A DNA stretch of 64,000 nt from Arcobacter sp. EP1 (GCA_001655195.1 LPNY01000042.1:241909-305908); one strand, 5' to 3'. Positions 43,850 to 53,053 are shown, counted from the stretch's first letter. Program-made: numbers and translations. Notes: a model not told the origin generated them from the sequence alone.

Positions 43850-44425
43850 ATGCGATATGTTCTTTTAGCTCTGTTTTCTCTTTTTTTTGTTGGATGTGGT
43901 TCAAAATCATTGGTGAGTATCATTGAGGATAAGATGTTTCATGTGGACAGCAGTAAAAAAATTGTTGCTCTCAGCATAGAAAACTTAAGCCAAGAGGAGA
44001 TAAATCTTTCTTATGCATTACGAAAAGGTTTAAAAGCTAAAGGTTACACCATAGCTAATGATAATGAAACTGCTGATTATCATCTTTTTGTTAATATTTT
44101 ATCCGTAGGTTTATTAGAGCGAAAAAGCACAACAAGCGAAGTTTTATCAAATGTCAATGTCAATATTGGATTAGGTGGAACCATCGGAAATGTTGGCGTG
44201 AGCACAAAAGTAGGTTCTCAAATTGGTAAAATCTTTGCAAAAGGTATTAATCATGTCTATCAAGTTGTTGTTGATGTAAGCGTTGATGAATATGAAAATG
44301 AACGAAGCGTTGCTTCCAAACAGATGAATCTTAAAGTAGAAGGTAATCTAAATCAAAAGCCAAAAGAACAGGTGATCTATTTTGTTGAAGAGGCTATTAG
44401 TAATAAAATTCTAGAAATCTTTTAA
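43850..44425 (+). CDS. TraT-like lipoprotein, divergent paralog
   Basis: A 191-residue predicted lipoprotein with lipobox LFFVGC (Cys16). It matches the TraT-like protein encoded 83 bases downstream in layout: KKIVALSIENLSQEEINLSYALRKGLKAKGYTIANDNETADYHLFVNIL aligns with the corresponding segment there, followed by a Gly/Val-rich middle (VNIGLGGTIGNVGVS) and a C-terminal EEAISNKILEIF. It is shorter and more diverged than classic TraT. It starts 4 bases after the RqcH stop codon. Likely outer-membrane anchored; role unknown. Confidence 0.65.
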   Translation: MRYVLLALFSLFFVGCGSKSLVSIIEDKMFHVDSSKKIVALSIENLSQEEINLSYALRKGLKAKGYTIANDNETADYHLFVNILSVGLLERKSTTSEVLSNVNVNIGLGGTIGNVGVSTKVGSQIGKIFAKGINHVYQVVVDVSVDEYENERSVASKQMNLKVEGNLNQKPKEQVIYFVEEAISNKILEIF

Positions 44426-44471
44426 ACGCCTTGCCTCATTTCTAATTACGTCTATTTTATGCTTGCTTTGA

Positions 44472-44507
44472 TATAATTGCGACTTATTAAAATAAAAGGA
44501 TTTATTT
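44472..44507 (+). promoter_or_regulatory. Sigma70-type promoter of the TraT gene
   Basis: TATAAT at 44472-44477 in TTTGATATAATTG, with AAAAGGA just before the ATG at 44508, gives a leader of about 24 nt. Confidence 0.6.
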
Positions 44508-45284
44508 ATGAAAAATTACAAATATATATTAGTACTTTTTTTAACATTACTATTTTTTGCAGGATGTGCTACAACACAACTTCAAACTCAGGCTAAAATG
44601 ACTCAAAGTATTTTTTTAAACCCTGTTAAAAAATCATTACGAATTGTTTATGTGGATATCAAAAATACTTCAGGCGAAGAGATTGATGTTTTAATGCCAT
44701 TGGTTGAAAAGAAACTTCAAGCAAAAGGCTATACGTTAACAGATGATCCAGAACTTGCTAAATATATACTACAAGCTAATGTTTTATTTGCCAATGACAA
44801 AAAAGAGAACAACGCAGCAGGTGGTGCCGTTGCGGGTGGTGCAGTAGGTGTTGGTGTTGGTGGACATAATAGCGACAGTACTGGTACTACAGTTGCAGCA
44901 GGAGCTGCAGGAGCTGTTATTGGTGGATTGTTAGCAAAATGGACAGAAGATACTGTTTTTCAAATGGTTGTGGATGTAAATATTAAAGAGAAAACTGACA
45001 AAGAGGTTTATACAACTAAAGGAAATGCAACAGGAGCTGCTTCTATTGAGGATAAAAAAAGAGCAGGTTTTATGAACACCTTTGGTGGGAAAGTTAGAAA
45101 CAATAAAGGTGGTGGAGAACTAAAAGATAATAGTACCAATACCACAGAGCAGTATTATGCAACTAACTATATAGAAAGTAAAACACGCGTCTTTGCAGAG
45201 GCAACACAAAAAGATTTAAATAAAGAGCAAGCGATTCCAATTTTAGAGAAGAAAATTGCTTCTCAAATTGCGGGGATTTTTTAA
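44508..45284 (+). CDS. TraT family complement-resistance/surface-exclusion-like lipoprotein
   Basis: A 258-residue lipoprotein (lipobox LFFAGC, Cys21). The sequence follows TraT through its length: TQAKMTQSIFLNPVKKSLRIVYVDIKNTSGEEIDVLMPLVEKKLQAKGYTLT, then a Gly/Ala-rich membrane-inserting stretch (GGAVAGGAVGVGVGGHNS; TTVAAGAAGAVIGGLLA), and a C-terminal VFAEATQKDLNKEQAIPILEKKIASQIAGIF. TraT of F plasmids blocks redundant conjugation and complement attack. Chromosomal copies probably act in the outer-membrane surface, but their function is unproven. No conjugation genes are nearby. It has its own promoter. Confidence 0.85.
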   Translation: MKNYKYILVLFLTLLFFAGCATTQLQTQAKMTQSIFLNPVKKSLRIVYVDIKNTSGEEIDVLMPLVEKKLQAKGYTLTDDPELAKYILQANVLFANDKKENNAAGGAVAGGAVGVGVGGHNSDSTGTTVAAGAAGAVIGGLLAKWTEDTVFQMVVDVNIKEKTDKEVYTTKGNATGAASIEDKKRAGFMNTFGGKVRNNKGGGELKDNSTNTTEQYYATNYIESKTRVFAEATQKDLNKEQAIPILEKKIASQIAGIF

Positions 45285-45421
45285 AGAAATTTAGTTCTGG
45301 CACGTTTAAGTAGCTAATAGATGAATTAAGATTATTTTCCTAAAAGACATAAGATGGTAAAATAGTTACTTTATCAAGATTTCATCTGTAAAATAGACAT
45401 AGATAAATAATAGGAATGGAC

Positions 45422-46186
45422 ATGAAATTTTCTGAACTACTCTCTTCAAGTTCGACACGAATTAAGACAGGGATTATTTTAATTTTAGCGGTTTTGGTTA
45501 TCGGTTATATTGACTCATTTTTTATAATGTGGCTTTTCTTAGGTGCTTTATTAGTAATTGCTATCAACGAATCTATGAAACTGTTTAAGTATGATGGTCA
45601 AGAGATTTTCTTTTATAGTGGATTACTCTGGTTTGCGGCATACTTTTATCCAAATCCAGCAGACCTGGTTTTTGTATTAGCTGTGGTGTATGCTTCAGTA
45701 TTAGCGTATACTAAAAAGCTCGATAAGAAAATATTTTTGCCACTTCTGTATCCTACCGCTTCATTCTTATTCTTACTCTCTTTATATAATGAGTACGGGG
45801 TTCAAGCACTTCTATGGTTACTTGTTGTTGTAGCAGGAAGCGATATTGGAGCCTATTTTGTTGGTAAGGCAATAGGAAAAACAAAATTTTGTGAAACCAG
45901 TCCTAATAAAACCCTCGAAGGTGTAGCAGGTGGTGTTATCACTGCAGCAGTTCTAGGAACCTTTTTCGCCCTTGATGGTGTTTCTCTTTTAGGTGCTATT
46001 GTTGTTTCTCTTGTTGTTTCAATCGCTTCTATTTTTGGGGACTTATTTGAAAGTTACTTAAAACGAGAAGCTGATGTAAAAGATAGCGGCAATATCTTAC
46101 CAGGACACGGTGGTATTTTAGACCGTACAGATGGATACTTGTTTGGGGGAATTATTATGTTGATTTTCTTACGGGTAATCATTTGA
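45422..46186 (+). CDS. cdsA: Phosphatidate cytidylyltransferase
   Basis: A 254-residue multi-TM inner-membrane enzyme making CDP-diacylglycerol from phosphatidate and CTP. The start at ATG 45422 has AGGA 6 bases upstream; the ATG at 45416 would overlap that site. The family signature is near the C-terminus: SIFGDLFESYLKREADVKDSGNILPGHGGILDRTDGYLFG, with the metal-binding aspartates. VGKAIGKTKFCETSPNKTLEGVAGG is also typical. It overlaps dxr by 4 bases (TTGA). Confidence 0.95.
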   Translation: MKFSELLSSSSTRIKTGIILILAVLVIGYIDSFFIMWLFLGALLVIAINESMKLFKYDGQEIFFYSGLLWFAAYFYPNPADLVFVLAVVYASVLAYTKKLDKKIFLPLLYPTASFLFLLSLYNEYGVQALLWLLVVVAGSDIGAYFVGKAIGKTKFCETSPNKTLEGVAGGVITAAVLGTFFALDGVSLLGAIVVSLVVSIASIFGDLFESYLKREADVKDSGNILPGHGGILDRTDGYLFGGIIMLIFLRVII

Positions 46187-47250
46187 TAGTTTTAGGCAGT
46201 ACAGGCTCAATAGGGGTTAATACTCTAAATGTTGCAAAAAAGTTTAATCTCAATGTTGAGGTTTTAGTTGCAGGTACTAATCTAAAACTACTCAATGAAC
46301 AAATTAAAGAGTTTGCTCCTAAACATGTTGTTATTGCCAATGAGAGTGATATCAAAGATGTTAATCACCCCAGTGTAAAAGCTGGTGAAGAGGCAATTTT
46401 AGAAGCTATTGAAAACAGTAACTCTAAAACTATTGTGAATTCACTCGTAGGCTTTTTAGGTTTAAAACCAACACTAAAAGCCATAGAGTGTGGTAAAAAA
46501 ATCGCGTTAGCAAACAAAGAGTCTTTAGTGGTTGCGGGACAGTTTATTGACCAAAGTAAATTAATGCCAATAGATAGTGAACATTTTGGACTTTGGTATT
46601 TACTTCAAGATAAAAAAATTGATTCCATGACTGTAACTGCAAGTGGAGGCTCTTTTAGGGATTATCCTCTTGAGCAGTTGGGTAATGTCTCAATTAAAGA
46701 GGCCCTGAACCATCCAAATTGGTCTATGGGAAATAAAATTACTATTGATAGTGCAACTATGACTAACAAACTGTTTGAGTTAGTTGAGGCTAAATGGTTA
46801 TTTGATACAACAAAACTAGATGCTATTATTGAAACAAAATCATTGATTCATGCGTTAGTTAATTTTAGTGATGGTAGTACAACTGCACATATCGCTAATG
46901 CAAATATGATGTTACCAATTGCCTATGCTTTGATGCAAAAAGTGGATGAAAACATCTTAGAACATATTGATTTGGTTAAGGTGGGTACATTAGAGTTTAA
47001 AGCCATTGAGACTAACCGTTATCCTATTTGGGAAATAAAAGATGAGGTGTTGCAAAACCCTGATTTAGGTGTTATTGTAAATGCTGCTAATGAAGTGGCT
47101 GTTGCGAAGTTTTTAAATAACAAAATAGGCTTTTTGGATATTTCAAAGATGACCTTAGATGCCGTGAACAGATATCATAATGTGAGAGTTAAAAACCTTG
47201 ATGATATATTTACAATTGATAAAGAAGTGAGAACCTATTATGACACTTGA
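46183..47250 (+). CDS. dxr: 1-deoxy-D-xylulose 5-phosphate reductoisomerase
   Basis: A 355-residue NADPH-dependent enzyme of the MEP isoprenoid pathway. It starts at a TTG that overlaps the cdsA stop (TTGA), and goes straight into the nucleotide-binding loop IVLGSTGSIGVNTL. ANKESLVVAG (about 110-119), PIDSEHFGLW and the substrate loop SGGSFRD, HPNWSMGNKITIDSATMTNKLFE and AANEVAVAKFL are all present. The N-terminus is a few residues shorter than in E. coli, consistent with the overlapping start. cdsA-dxr pairing is common in bacteria. Confidence 0.97.
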   Translation: MIVLGSTGSIGVNTLNVAKKFNLNVEVLVAGTNLKLLNEQIKEFAPKHVVIANESDIKDVNHPSVKAGEEAILEAIENSNSKTIVNSLVGFLGLKPTLKAIECGKKIALANKESLVVAGQFIDQSKLMPIDSEHFGLWYLLQDKKIDSMTVTASGGSFRDYPLEQLGNVSIKEALNHPNWSMGNKITIDSATMTNKLFELVEAKWLFDTTKLDAIIETKSLIHALVNFSDGSTTAHIANANMMLPIAYALMQKVDENILEHIDLVKVGTLEFKAIETNRYPIWEIKDEVLQNPDLGVIVNAANEVAVAKFLNNKIGFLDISKMTLDAVNRYHNVRVKNLDDIFTIDKEVRTYYDT

Positions 47251-47515
47251 TTTACTTATTCCTTTTGCCATTTTATTAGTGATGGTTGTTTATTTTATTT
47301 ATACACGAAGTCGTTTTGAAAAAGAGTTAGTATCAACCTATGAAGAAAAGTTTGAATCTTGGAAAGAACACCACAGTAAACCAGAACAAGTAACTGCTTG
47401 TAAAGAGTTAGTTGGACTTGTGTTTAGAGAAAATGGTAAAATAGAGATAGAAGTTTTTGATGAAATGGCCGAATCACGACTTTCTCGAGGAAAATTTGAT
47501 ACAAAGGTGAAATAA
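47240..47515 (+). CDS. Small membrane-anchored protein of unknown function
   Basis: A 91-residue protein with one N-terminal TM helix (about 4-22; LLIPFAILLVMVVYFIYT) and a soluble charged domain (SRFEKELVSTYEEKFESWKEHHSK, then CKELVGLVFRENGKIEIEVFD). It is not recognised. It overlaps dxr by 11 bases and its final base is the first base of the next gene's ATG, so it is translated as part of this operon. Confidence 0.65.
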   Translation: MTLDLLIPFAILLVMVVYFIYTRSRFEKELVSTYEEKFESWKEHHSKPEQVTACKELVGLVFRENGKIEIEVFDEMAESRLSRGKFDTKVK

Positions 47516-47946
47516 TGAAAACGTTATTGTTGTTACTTTTAAGCCTTTCTCTTTTGAGTGCACTTACCCTTAAACGAGATCGATCAAATGATACTGTTAT
47601 TGATAATACAAATCAGCTGATGTGGATGGATGGGATTGATAACGTTAAATTGATGTTAGACCATCACGAAGCAGAAGATTATTGTGAAGCTTTAAGTTAC
47701 GCGGGTTATAGCAATTGGCGTTTACCCCATATTGATGAATTTAAACTTATTGTGGATAAAAAAAATGAAAAGAATTATATTAATCGAAAATTTAGATATC
47801 AACAAAAAGCTGGTTATTGGGCAGAAACAGCTCACTTTAGAACTTTTTGGTTTTATGCAGATTATATGTTTTTTATTAGTGGTACTGCTTATTATGATAG
47901 TCGGCACAAAAAGAAGTTTGTTCGATGTGTTCGTGACATCAAGTAA
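47515..47946 (+). CDS. Exported DUF1566 (Lcl-type) protein
   Basis: A 143-residue protein with a Sec signal peptide (about 1-16) and a DUF1566/Lcl C-terminal domain. The family pattern is clear: a conserved TVIDNTNQLMWMD near the start (28-40), AEDYCEALSYAGYSNWRLPHIDEFKLIVD (about 57-85), and the closing CVRD in KKFVRCVRDIK. Two cysteines (about 61 and 139) could pair. Such domains occur in surface and periplasmic proteins of unclear function. It overlaps the preceding gene by one base. Confidence 0.8.
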   Translation: MKTLLLLLLSLSLLSALTLKRDRSNDTVIDNTNQLMWMDGIDNVKLMLDHHEAEDYCEALSYAGYSNWRLPHIDEFKLIVDKKNEKNYINRKFRYQQKAGYWAETAHFRTFWFYADYMFFISGTAYYDSRHKKKFVRCVRDIK

Positions 47947-47955
47947 GGAAATAGT

Positions 47956-48495
47956 TTGAATAAGCGCGTTTTAATACTACATGGATGGGGTGGAAGTTCC
48001 TATCCTCATTGGCAAGCCCACTTGGCTGCTGATTTAATCAAAGAGAACTATATTGTCTCTTTTCCTTCACTACCTAACAAAGAGTTTCCTGTATTAAAAG
48101 AGTGGAGTTCTTTTGCCCTGAAAGAGATTGAACATTTTAAACCTGATATTGTTGTTTGTCACTCCCTTGGAAATATCTTATGGTTTCATATTTGTGAACA
48201 GTTAAATATAGAGTTAGAAAAACTACTTTTGGTTGCACCAGTACGAAAAGAGTGTGATATTAGTGAGATTAAAACTTTTTTCCCTTATGAGCACCCTAAT
48301 GCTTTAAAAGCAAAAGAGATCTGTATTGCCGCATCAACTAATGATCCTTATTTAAATTTAGAAGAAGCTCATAATTTACAAAAAGAGCTTGATGTACCTA
48401 TTAAAATCTTTGATGATGCTGGTCATATTAACGCTGATTCAGGGTTTGGAAAATTTGATTTTGCCTACGAGTTTGTGACAAGCAATAATTTATAA
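47956..48495 (+). CDS. RBBP9/YdeN-type serine hydrolase
   Basis: A 179-residue alpha/beta hydrolase. The start is TTG 47956, preceded by TAAGGA at a normal distance. Features are LILHGWGGSSYPHWQ (5-19, oxyanion and N-terminal family motif), the nucleophile elbow CHSLGN (about 71-76), and a C-terminal catalytic His in DDAGHINADSGFG, with an Asp in STNDPYL. The physiological substrate of this family is unknown. It lies within the cdsA-dxr to tsaD run and is probably cotranscribed. Confidence 0.85.
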   Translation: MNKRVLILHGWGGSSYPHWQAHLAADLIKENYIVSFPSLPNKEFPVLKEWSSFALKEIEHFKPDIVVCHSLGNILWFHICEQLNIELEKLLLVAPVRKECDISEIKTFFPYEHPNALKAKEICIAASTNDPYLNLEEAHNLQKELDVPIKIFDDAGHINADSGFGKFDFAYEFVTSNNL

Positions 48496-48526
48496 ATATA
48501 ACTAAAAAAGAAAAAGGATAAAATCG

Positions 48527-49531
48527 TTGATTTTAAGTATCGAGAGTTCATGTGATGATAGTTCCATTGCTATAACCCAAATAGAAACTAATAAACTGAT
48601 TTATCATAAAAAAATATCCCAAGAGCTACAACACAGTGTATATGGTGGTGTGGTTCCTGAATTAGCTGCACGATTACATGTGGAAGCTTTACCAAAGATT
48701 TTGCAAGAGTGCAAAGTGTATTTTCCTAAACTTAAAGCCATTGCTGTTACTAATGCTCCTGGTTTATCGGTTACTTTGATGGAAGGTGTTACTATGGCAA
48801 AAGCTTTGAGTATCTCCTTAGATTTGCCATTAATCGCAGTCAACCATTTAAAAGGGCATATCTATTCACTCTTTATTGAAAAGCAGAGCCTCCTTCCAAT
48901 GACTGTTTTGTTAGTTTCTGGAGGACATACTCAAATAATAGAAGCTAATAGTTTAAAAGATATGAATATTATTGCTACAACAATTGATGATAGTTTTGGT
49001 GAGAGTTTTGACAAAGTGGCAAAGATGTTAGGGCTTGGATATCCTGGTGGACCAATTGTACAAGAAAAAGCGATGAATGGGGATGATAGTCGTTTTGATT
49101 TCCCCGTACCTCTTAGACAAAGCCCAAGAATAGAATTTAGTTACTCAGGACTTAAAAATGCAGTGCGTCTTGAAATTGAACGACAAATACAAAAAGAGGG
49201 TGGTTTGATTGAGCAAGATATTTGTGATATTTGTGCATCTTTCCAAAAAACTGCTGCTGCACATATATTACAAAAAACAAAAAAATATTTTAAACAAAAT
49301 GCTCCCAAACACTTCTCTATTGTAGGAGGGGCAAGTGCAAATATCTATTTACGAACACAAATAGAAAATCTATGTAATCAATATGGAGCAAGTTTGAGTT
49401 TAAGTCAGTTGCAATATTGTTCGGATAATGCCGCTATGATTGGTCGAGTGGCAGTGGAACAGTACAAGATAGATGATTTTGTTAATGTGGATGAAATTGA
49501 TATCCAAAGTAGAGTAAAGGATTTTAAGTAA
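48527..49531 (+). CDS. tsaD: tRNA N6-threonylcarbamoyladenosine transferase TsaD
   Basis: A 334-residue ASKHA-fold enzyme that attaches threonylcarbamoyl to A37 of ANN-decoding tRNAs. It starts at TTG 48527 with AAAGGA upstream ([13 protein letters not shown]). The Fe/Zn ligands are His107 and His111 in VNHLKGH, and the nucleotide loop is [41 protein letters not shown] and YCSDNAAMI are also present. It overlaps the SUI1 gene by one base. Confidence 0.97.
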   Translation: MILSIESSCDDSSIAITQIETNKLIYHKKISQELQHSVYGGVVPELAARLHVEALPKILQECKVYFPKLKAIAVTNAPGLSVTLMEGVTMAKALSISLDLPLIAVNHLKGHIYSLFIEKQSLLPMTVLLVSGGHTQIIEANSLKDMNIIATTIDDSFGESFDKVAKMLGLGYPGGPIVQEKAMNGDDSRFDFPVPLRQSPRIEFSYSGLKNAVRLEIERQIQKEGGLIEQDICDICASFQKTAAAHILQKTKKYFKQNAPKHFSIVGGASANIYLRTQIENLCNQYGASLSLSQLQYCSDNAAMIGRVAVEQYKIDDFVNVDEIDIQSRVKDFK

Positions 49532-49851
49532 TGTTTGAAATGGGAGCAAAACTTGATGGGGATAGTTTTGATACAAAAAAAGAGGATAAAAAGAAAAAAT
49601 CTTCTTCAAGTATCGTATCAAAAGAGCAACATCAACTGGTTTTTACTTATGAAAAACGAAAAGGTAAACCCGTTACACTAGTAGGACGTTTTTATTTAGA
49701 TGAAAAAGATAAAAAAGATGTGCTAAAACTGTTAAAAAAGAAGTTAGCATGCGGTGGTGCTGTTAAACAAGAGTGGATTGAACTTCAAGGTGATGTTAAA
49801 GACAAAGTCAAAGAGCTGTTATTAAAAGAGGGTTGGAAGTTTAAAAACTAA
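49531..49851 (+). CDS. SUI1/eIF1-family (YciH-like) translation factor
   Basis: A 106-residue protein of the SUI1 fold. A charged, disordered N-terminus (1-35) precedes LVFTYEKRKGKPVTLVGRFYLDEKDKKDVLKLLKKKLACGGAVKQEWIELQGDVKDKVKELLLKEGW, which matches the bacterial YciH/eIF1 pattern (KGGKxVTxI, LKxxLxCGGxxK, IExQGD). Bacterial homologues affect start-site fidelity in E. coli but are not universal. Its ATG overlaps the tsaD stop (TAATG), placing it with a tRNA-modification gene. Confidence 0.88.
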   Translation: MFEMGAKLDGDSFDTKKEDKKKKSSSSIVSKEQHQLVFTYEKRKGKPVTLVGRFYLDEKDKKDVLKLLKKKLACGGAVKQEWIELQGDVKDKVKELLLKEGWKFKN

Positions 49852-49891
49852 ATAATAGGTTCTCTAAGAGGGAACTTTTTTAAGGAGTCCT

Positions 49892-51277
49892 ATGCAAAAA
49901 GTATTTAATGAAGTTAATAGTTTAGATAAACGCTGTTATAACGAGTTTGATTTAAGTGAAGATTTGCTGATGGAACATGCCGCTTCAGCAATAGCGCGAA
50001 CCCTTTACAAAAGATTTCATAAAAATAAATCTATATTGATAGTGTGTGGTATGGGAAATAATGGTGCTGATGGTATTGCTTTAGCGCGACTTCTTTACAA
50101 ACGTTTTGATGTGCAACTCTATATCCCTTTTGAATTAAAATCTTCCATGGCAAAACTTCAATACCAACGTATTATTAAATTAGGGATTCAACCCATTGAA
50201 CAAATCGCTAAATGTGATGTTATTGTTGATTGTCTCTTTGGCTCAGGTTTGAGTCGACCTTTAGATGAGACTTCCGTATCGCTTATTGAGCAGTTAAATG
50301 CATATGATTCTTATAAAATCGCTTGTGATATTCCAAGTGGTATTAATCATTTAGGGCAGGTTCAAAGCAGTGCTTTTTATGCAGATGAAACTGTAACCAT
50401 GGGCGCATTAAAAACAGCACTCTTTTTAGATGAAGCCAAAGAGTATGTGGGTGAGATTAGTGTTGCTAATCTAGGAATTCAACGAGAACTTTATGAAATA
50501 GATAGCTCGCTGTATTGTTTAGAAAAATCTGATTTAAAATTGCCTCACCGTAATAAAAAAAATAGCCATAAGGGAACTTATGGACACTTAAATGTAGTTG
50601 CAGGTTGCAAAGAAGGTGCAGGTATTATTGCTGCTAAAGCTGCTTTTGGTTTTGGTGCAGGGTTGGTGAGTGTCATTAGTCATGAAAATTTAGACTTGCC
50701 GTATCATATTATGAAAACTCATGCACTAACGCAAAACTGTACAGCAATTGCTATTGGAATGGGATTGGGAAATTATGAACAAAAAGAGGTAAAAACTATT
50801 TTGTCTCAAGATATTCCTATGATTATTGATGCTGATTTATTCCATGATGAGTTGATTTTAGAAGTTTTAGAAAAGCAGGTTGTTTTAACACCCCATCCAA
50901 AAGAGTTTTGTTCTCTTTTAAGTTTATGCAATGTTGCTAAAATTAGTATTGATGAGTTACAGAAGAATAGGTTTAAATATGTGCAAGCTTTTTGCCAAAA
51001 GTATCCTAAGGTAGTGCTACTTTTAAAAGGTGCCAATGTCATAATTTCTCAAAATGAAGAACTTTATATTAACCCACATGGTGGTGCAGTTTTAGCAAAA
51101 GGTGGCAGTGGAGATGTATTAAGTGGTTTAGTGGCTTCTTTACTAGCCCAAAATTATAGTGCTATAGATGCTGCAATTCATGCATCCTTAGCCCATGCAA
51201 TAGCAGCAAGTAACTATAAGAAAAATAACTATTCTCTAATACCAGCAGATTTAGTAGAAGAGGTGAAAAAATTATGA
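49892..51277 (+). CDS. nnr: Bifunctional NAD(P)H-hydrate epimerase/dehydratase
   Basis: A 461-residue metabolite-repair enzyme that rescues hydrated NADH/NADPH. The N-terminal YjeF_N epimerase domain (about 1-205) has LMEHAASAIARTL, VCGMGNNGADGIALARLL and DCLFGSGLSRPL, with CDIPSGIN. The C-terminal ADP-dependent dehydratase domain (about 218-461) has KGTYGHLNVVAGCKEGAGI, TPHPKEF and AKGGSGDVLSGLVASL. It overlaps cutA by 4 bases (ATGA). Confidence 0.95.
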   Translation: MQKVFNEVNSLDKRCYNEFDLSEDLLMEHAASAIARTLYKRFHKNKSILIVCGMGNNGADGIALARLLYKRFDVQLYIPFELKSSMAKLQYQRIIKLGIQPIEQIAKCDVIVDCLFGSGLSRPLDETSVSLIEQLNAYDSYKIACDIPSGINHLGQVQSSAFYADETVTMGALKTALFLDEAKEYVGEISVANLGIQRELYEIDSSLYCLEKSDLKLPHRNKKNSHKGTYGHLNVVAGCKEGAGIIAAKAAFGFGAGLVSVISHENLDLPYHIMKTHALTQNCTAIAIGMGLGNYEQKEVKTILSQDIPMIIDADLFHDELILEVLEKQVVLTPHPKEFCSLLSLCNVAKISIDELQKNRFKYVQAFCQKYPKVVLLLKGANVIISQNEELYINPHGGAVLAKGGSGDVLSGLVASLLAQNYSAIDAAIHASLAHAIAASNYKKNNYSLIPADLVEEVKKL

Positions 51278-51582
51278 TCCCCCTAATTGTACAAACAACA
51301 TGTGGCTCTAAAAAAGAGGCAAAAAAGATTGCAAAAGAGCTTATTTTAAAAAGGTTAGCTGCTTGTGTGCAAATTACAAAATGTGATTCCATTTATGAAT
51401 GGAAAAATGAAATATGTAACGATAAAGAGTATCTCTTAAATATAAAAACAAAAAAAAGAAATTTTGAAAAAGTTGAAAGCAAAATTAAAGAATTACATAG
51501 CTATGATTTGCCAGAAATTATAGCAATAAAAATGACAAATTGTAGTAACGAATACAAAAAATTCATAGCTAAGAGTTGTTAA
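51274..51582 (+). CDS. cutA: CutA1 divalent-ion tolerance protein
   Basis: A 102-residue CutA1, a trimeric ferredoxin-like protein. Diagnostic parts are [29 protein letters not shown] (5-33), [21 protein letters not shown] and [17 protein letters not shown]. The family has been linked to copper tolerance and to unrelated roles, so the function stays open. It overlaps nnr, and a weak hairpin follows before thiG. Confidence 0.94.
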   Translation: MIPLIVQTTCGSKKEAKKIAKELILKRLAACVQITKCDSIYEWKNEICNDKEYLLNIKTKKRNFEKVESKIKELHSYDLPEIIAIKMTNCSNEYKKFIAKSC

Positions 51583-51644
51583 ATAAAAGTACCATTACTT
51601 TTAATTTAGAACTGAATATAAAACAAAATGACAGGAGAAATAAA

Positions 51645-52424
51645 ATGAGCGATATTCTAAAAGTAGGAAACTATGAATTTAACTCAAGATTGATTGTAGG
51701 ATCTGGAAAATATACAGATTTTCAAACAACGAAAGAAGCAACATTAGCATCAGGAAGTGAGCTTATTACAGTTGCTATTAGACGAGTTAATATTACTAAT
51801 CCAAATGAAGAGAATCTTTTAGATTACTTCAAAGATACAAATGTAAAATTACTACCAAATAGTGCAGGGTGTTTTACTGCTCAAGAAGCAATTACAACAT
51901 TTAGATTGATGCGAGAAGCAACAGGAATTGATATTATTAAATTAGAAGTAATTGGTGATGCTCAAAAAACTCTTTACCCAGATGTAATTGAAACAATTGC
52001 AGCGTGTGAAGTACTAAAAAAAGATGGTTTTACTATTATGGCATACACAAGTGATGATCCAATCATGGCAAAACGATTAGAAGATGCAGGTGCTGATGCA
52101 ATTATGCCTTTAGCTGCACCAATTGGTTCTGGTCTTGGAATTCAAAACCCATACAATATCGCATTTATTAAAGATGCTGTTAAAGTTCCTGTAATTGTTG
52201 ATGCAGGATTAGGATGCGCAAGTGATGCAGCAAGTGCTATGGAACTTGGGGCTGAAGGTATTTTAGCAAATACAGCAATTGCACAAGCTCAAAACCCAAT
52301 GGCAATGGCTGAAGCATTTAAACATGCTACAGTTGCAGGAAGACTTAGTTATTTAGCTGGAAGAATTCCTAAAAAACCTTATGCAACAGCATCATCTCCA
52401 ATCGATGGACTGATTCAGTTTTAA
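51645..52424 (+). CDS. thiG: Thiazole synthase ThiG
   Basis: A 259-residue TIM barrel that makes the thiazole phosphate of thiamine from DXP, ThiS-thiocarboxylate and dehydroglycine. The ATG at 51645 with AGGAGA upstream is preferred over a longer reading. The Schiff-base lysine is Lys99 in [17 protein letters not shown] (19-26), LLPNSAGC and [15 protein letters not shown], with [16 protein letters not shown], match the family. The usual partners (thiS, thiF, thiH) are not adjacent. No THI box is visible in the 62-base leader. The DXP made on the way to dxr, encoded in this window, is its substrate. Confidence 0.95.
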   Translation: MSDILKVGNYEFNSRLIVGSGKYTDFQTTKEATLASGSELITVAIRRVNITNPNEENLLDYFKDTNVKLLPNSAGCFTAQEAITTFRLMREATGIDIIKLEVIGDAQKTLYPDVIETIAACEVLKKDGFTIMAYTSDDPIMAKRLEDAGADAIMPLAAPIGSGLGIQNPYNIAFIKDAVKVPVIVDAGLGCASDAASAMELGAEGILANTAIAQAQNPMAMAEAFKHATVAGRLSYLAGRIPKKPYATASSPIDGLIQF

Positions 52425-52495
52425 TCCCTTTAGGGTCTCGTAAACTGAAATATAGATAAAATTAGTAAAATTTTCAAATTTTGCTGATTTTACTC

Positions 52496-52524
52496 TTGAC
52501 AAATTCAAAAAAACATAATATAAT
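52496..52524 (+). promoter_or_regulatory. Consensus sigma70 promoter of the tRNA cluster
   Basis: TTGACA at 52496-52501 and TATAAT at 52519-52524 are both perfect consensus with the optimal 17-bp spacing. The tRNA-Pro gene begins 31 bases downstream, fitting a stable-RNA promoter. Confidence 0.93.
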
Positions 52525-52555
52525 TCCGTCCACTTTTTGAAAAGAAAGTACCAGT

Positions 52556-52632
52556 CGGAGTGTAGCGCAGCCTGGTAGCGCACCTGGTTTGGGACCAGGG
52601 GGTCGAAGGTTCGAGTCCTTTCACTCCGACCA
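52556..52632 (+). tRNA. tRNA-Pro (anticodon TGG)
   Basis: A cloverleaf with acceptor stem CGGAGTG/CACTCCG, anticodon loop TTTGGGA giving TGG, T-arm GGTTCGAGTCC and an encoded CCA end at 52630-52632. First of six tRNA genes read from one strong promoter. Confidence 0.95.
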
Positions 52633-52644
52633 TTTTTTTAAAAT

Positions 52645-52722
52645 GGTAGGTATAGCTCAGTTGGTTAGAGCGTCTGGTTGTGGTTCAGAAGGTCGTGGGT
52701 TCGATTCCCATTACTTACCCCA
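52645..52722 (+). tRNA. tRNA-His (anticodon GTG)
   Basis: The anticodon loop TTGTGGT gives GTG. The extra G at position -1 (52645) pairs with C73 (52719), the identity element of tRNA-His, and CCA is encoded. Confidence 0.95.
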
Positions 52723-52738
52723 TTTTTTTATTTTTGAT

Positions 52739-52815
<77 letters not shown>

Positions 52816-52863
52816 CCTTAAGATTTATGTTGATTGACAACTGAATCTTTTTTTTTGTCTATT

Positions 52864-52948
52864 GCGGATGTGGTGAAATTGGTAGACACGCCAGACTTAG
52901 GATCTGGTGCCTCACGGTGTGGAGGTTCGAGTCCTCTCATCCGCACCA
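52864..52948 (+). tRNA. tRNA-Leu (anticodon TAG)
   Basis: A class II tRNA of 85 nt with a long variable arm (TGCCTCACGGTGT). The anticodon loop CTTAGGA gives TAG. Acceptor GCGGATG/CATCCGC and an encoded CCA are present. Confidence 0.95.
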
Positions 52949-52976
52949 TTTAAAGTGTGTAAGATTTATCTTATAT

Positions 52977-53053
<77 letters not shown>

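Noticed and set aside
45300..45330. Sigma54-like TGGCACG before cdsA
   Set aside because: The -12 element TTGC is missing at the required spacing (TAGC is present instead).
51583..51644. Possible TPP riboswitch before thiG
   Set aside because: The 62-base leader has none of the conserved CUGAGA or ACC-UGA-type THI-box elements and is too short for the aptamer.
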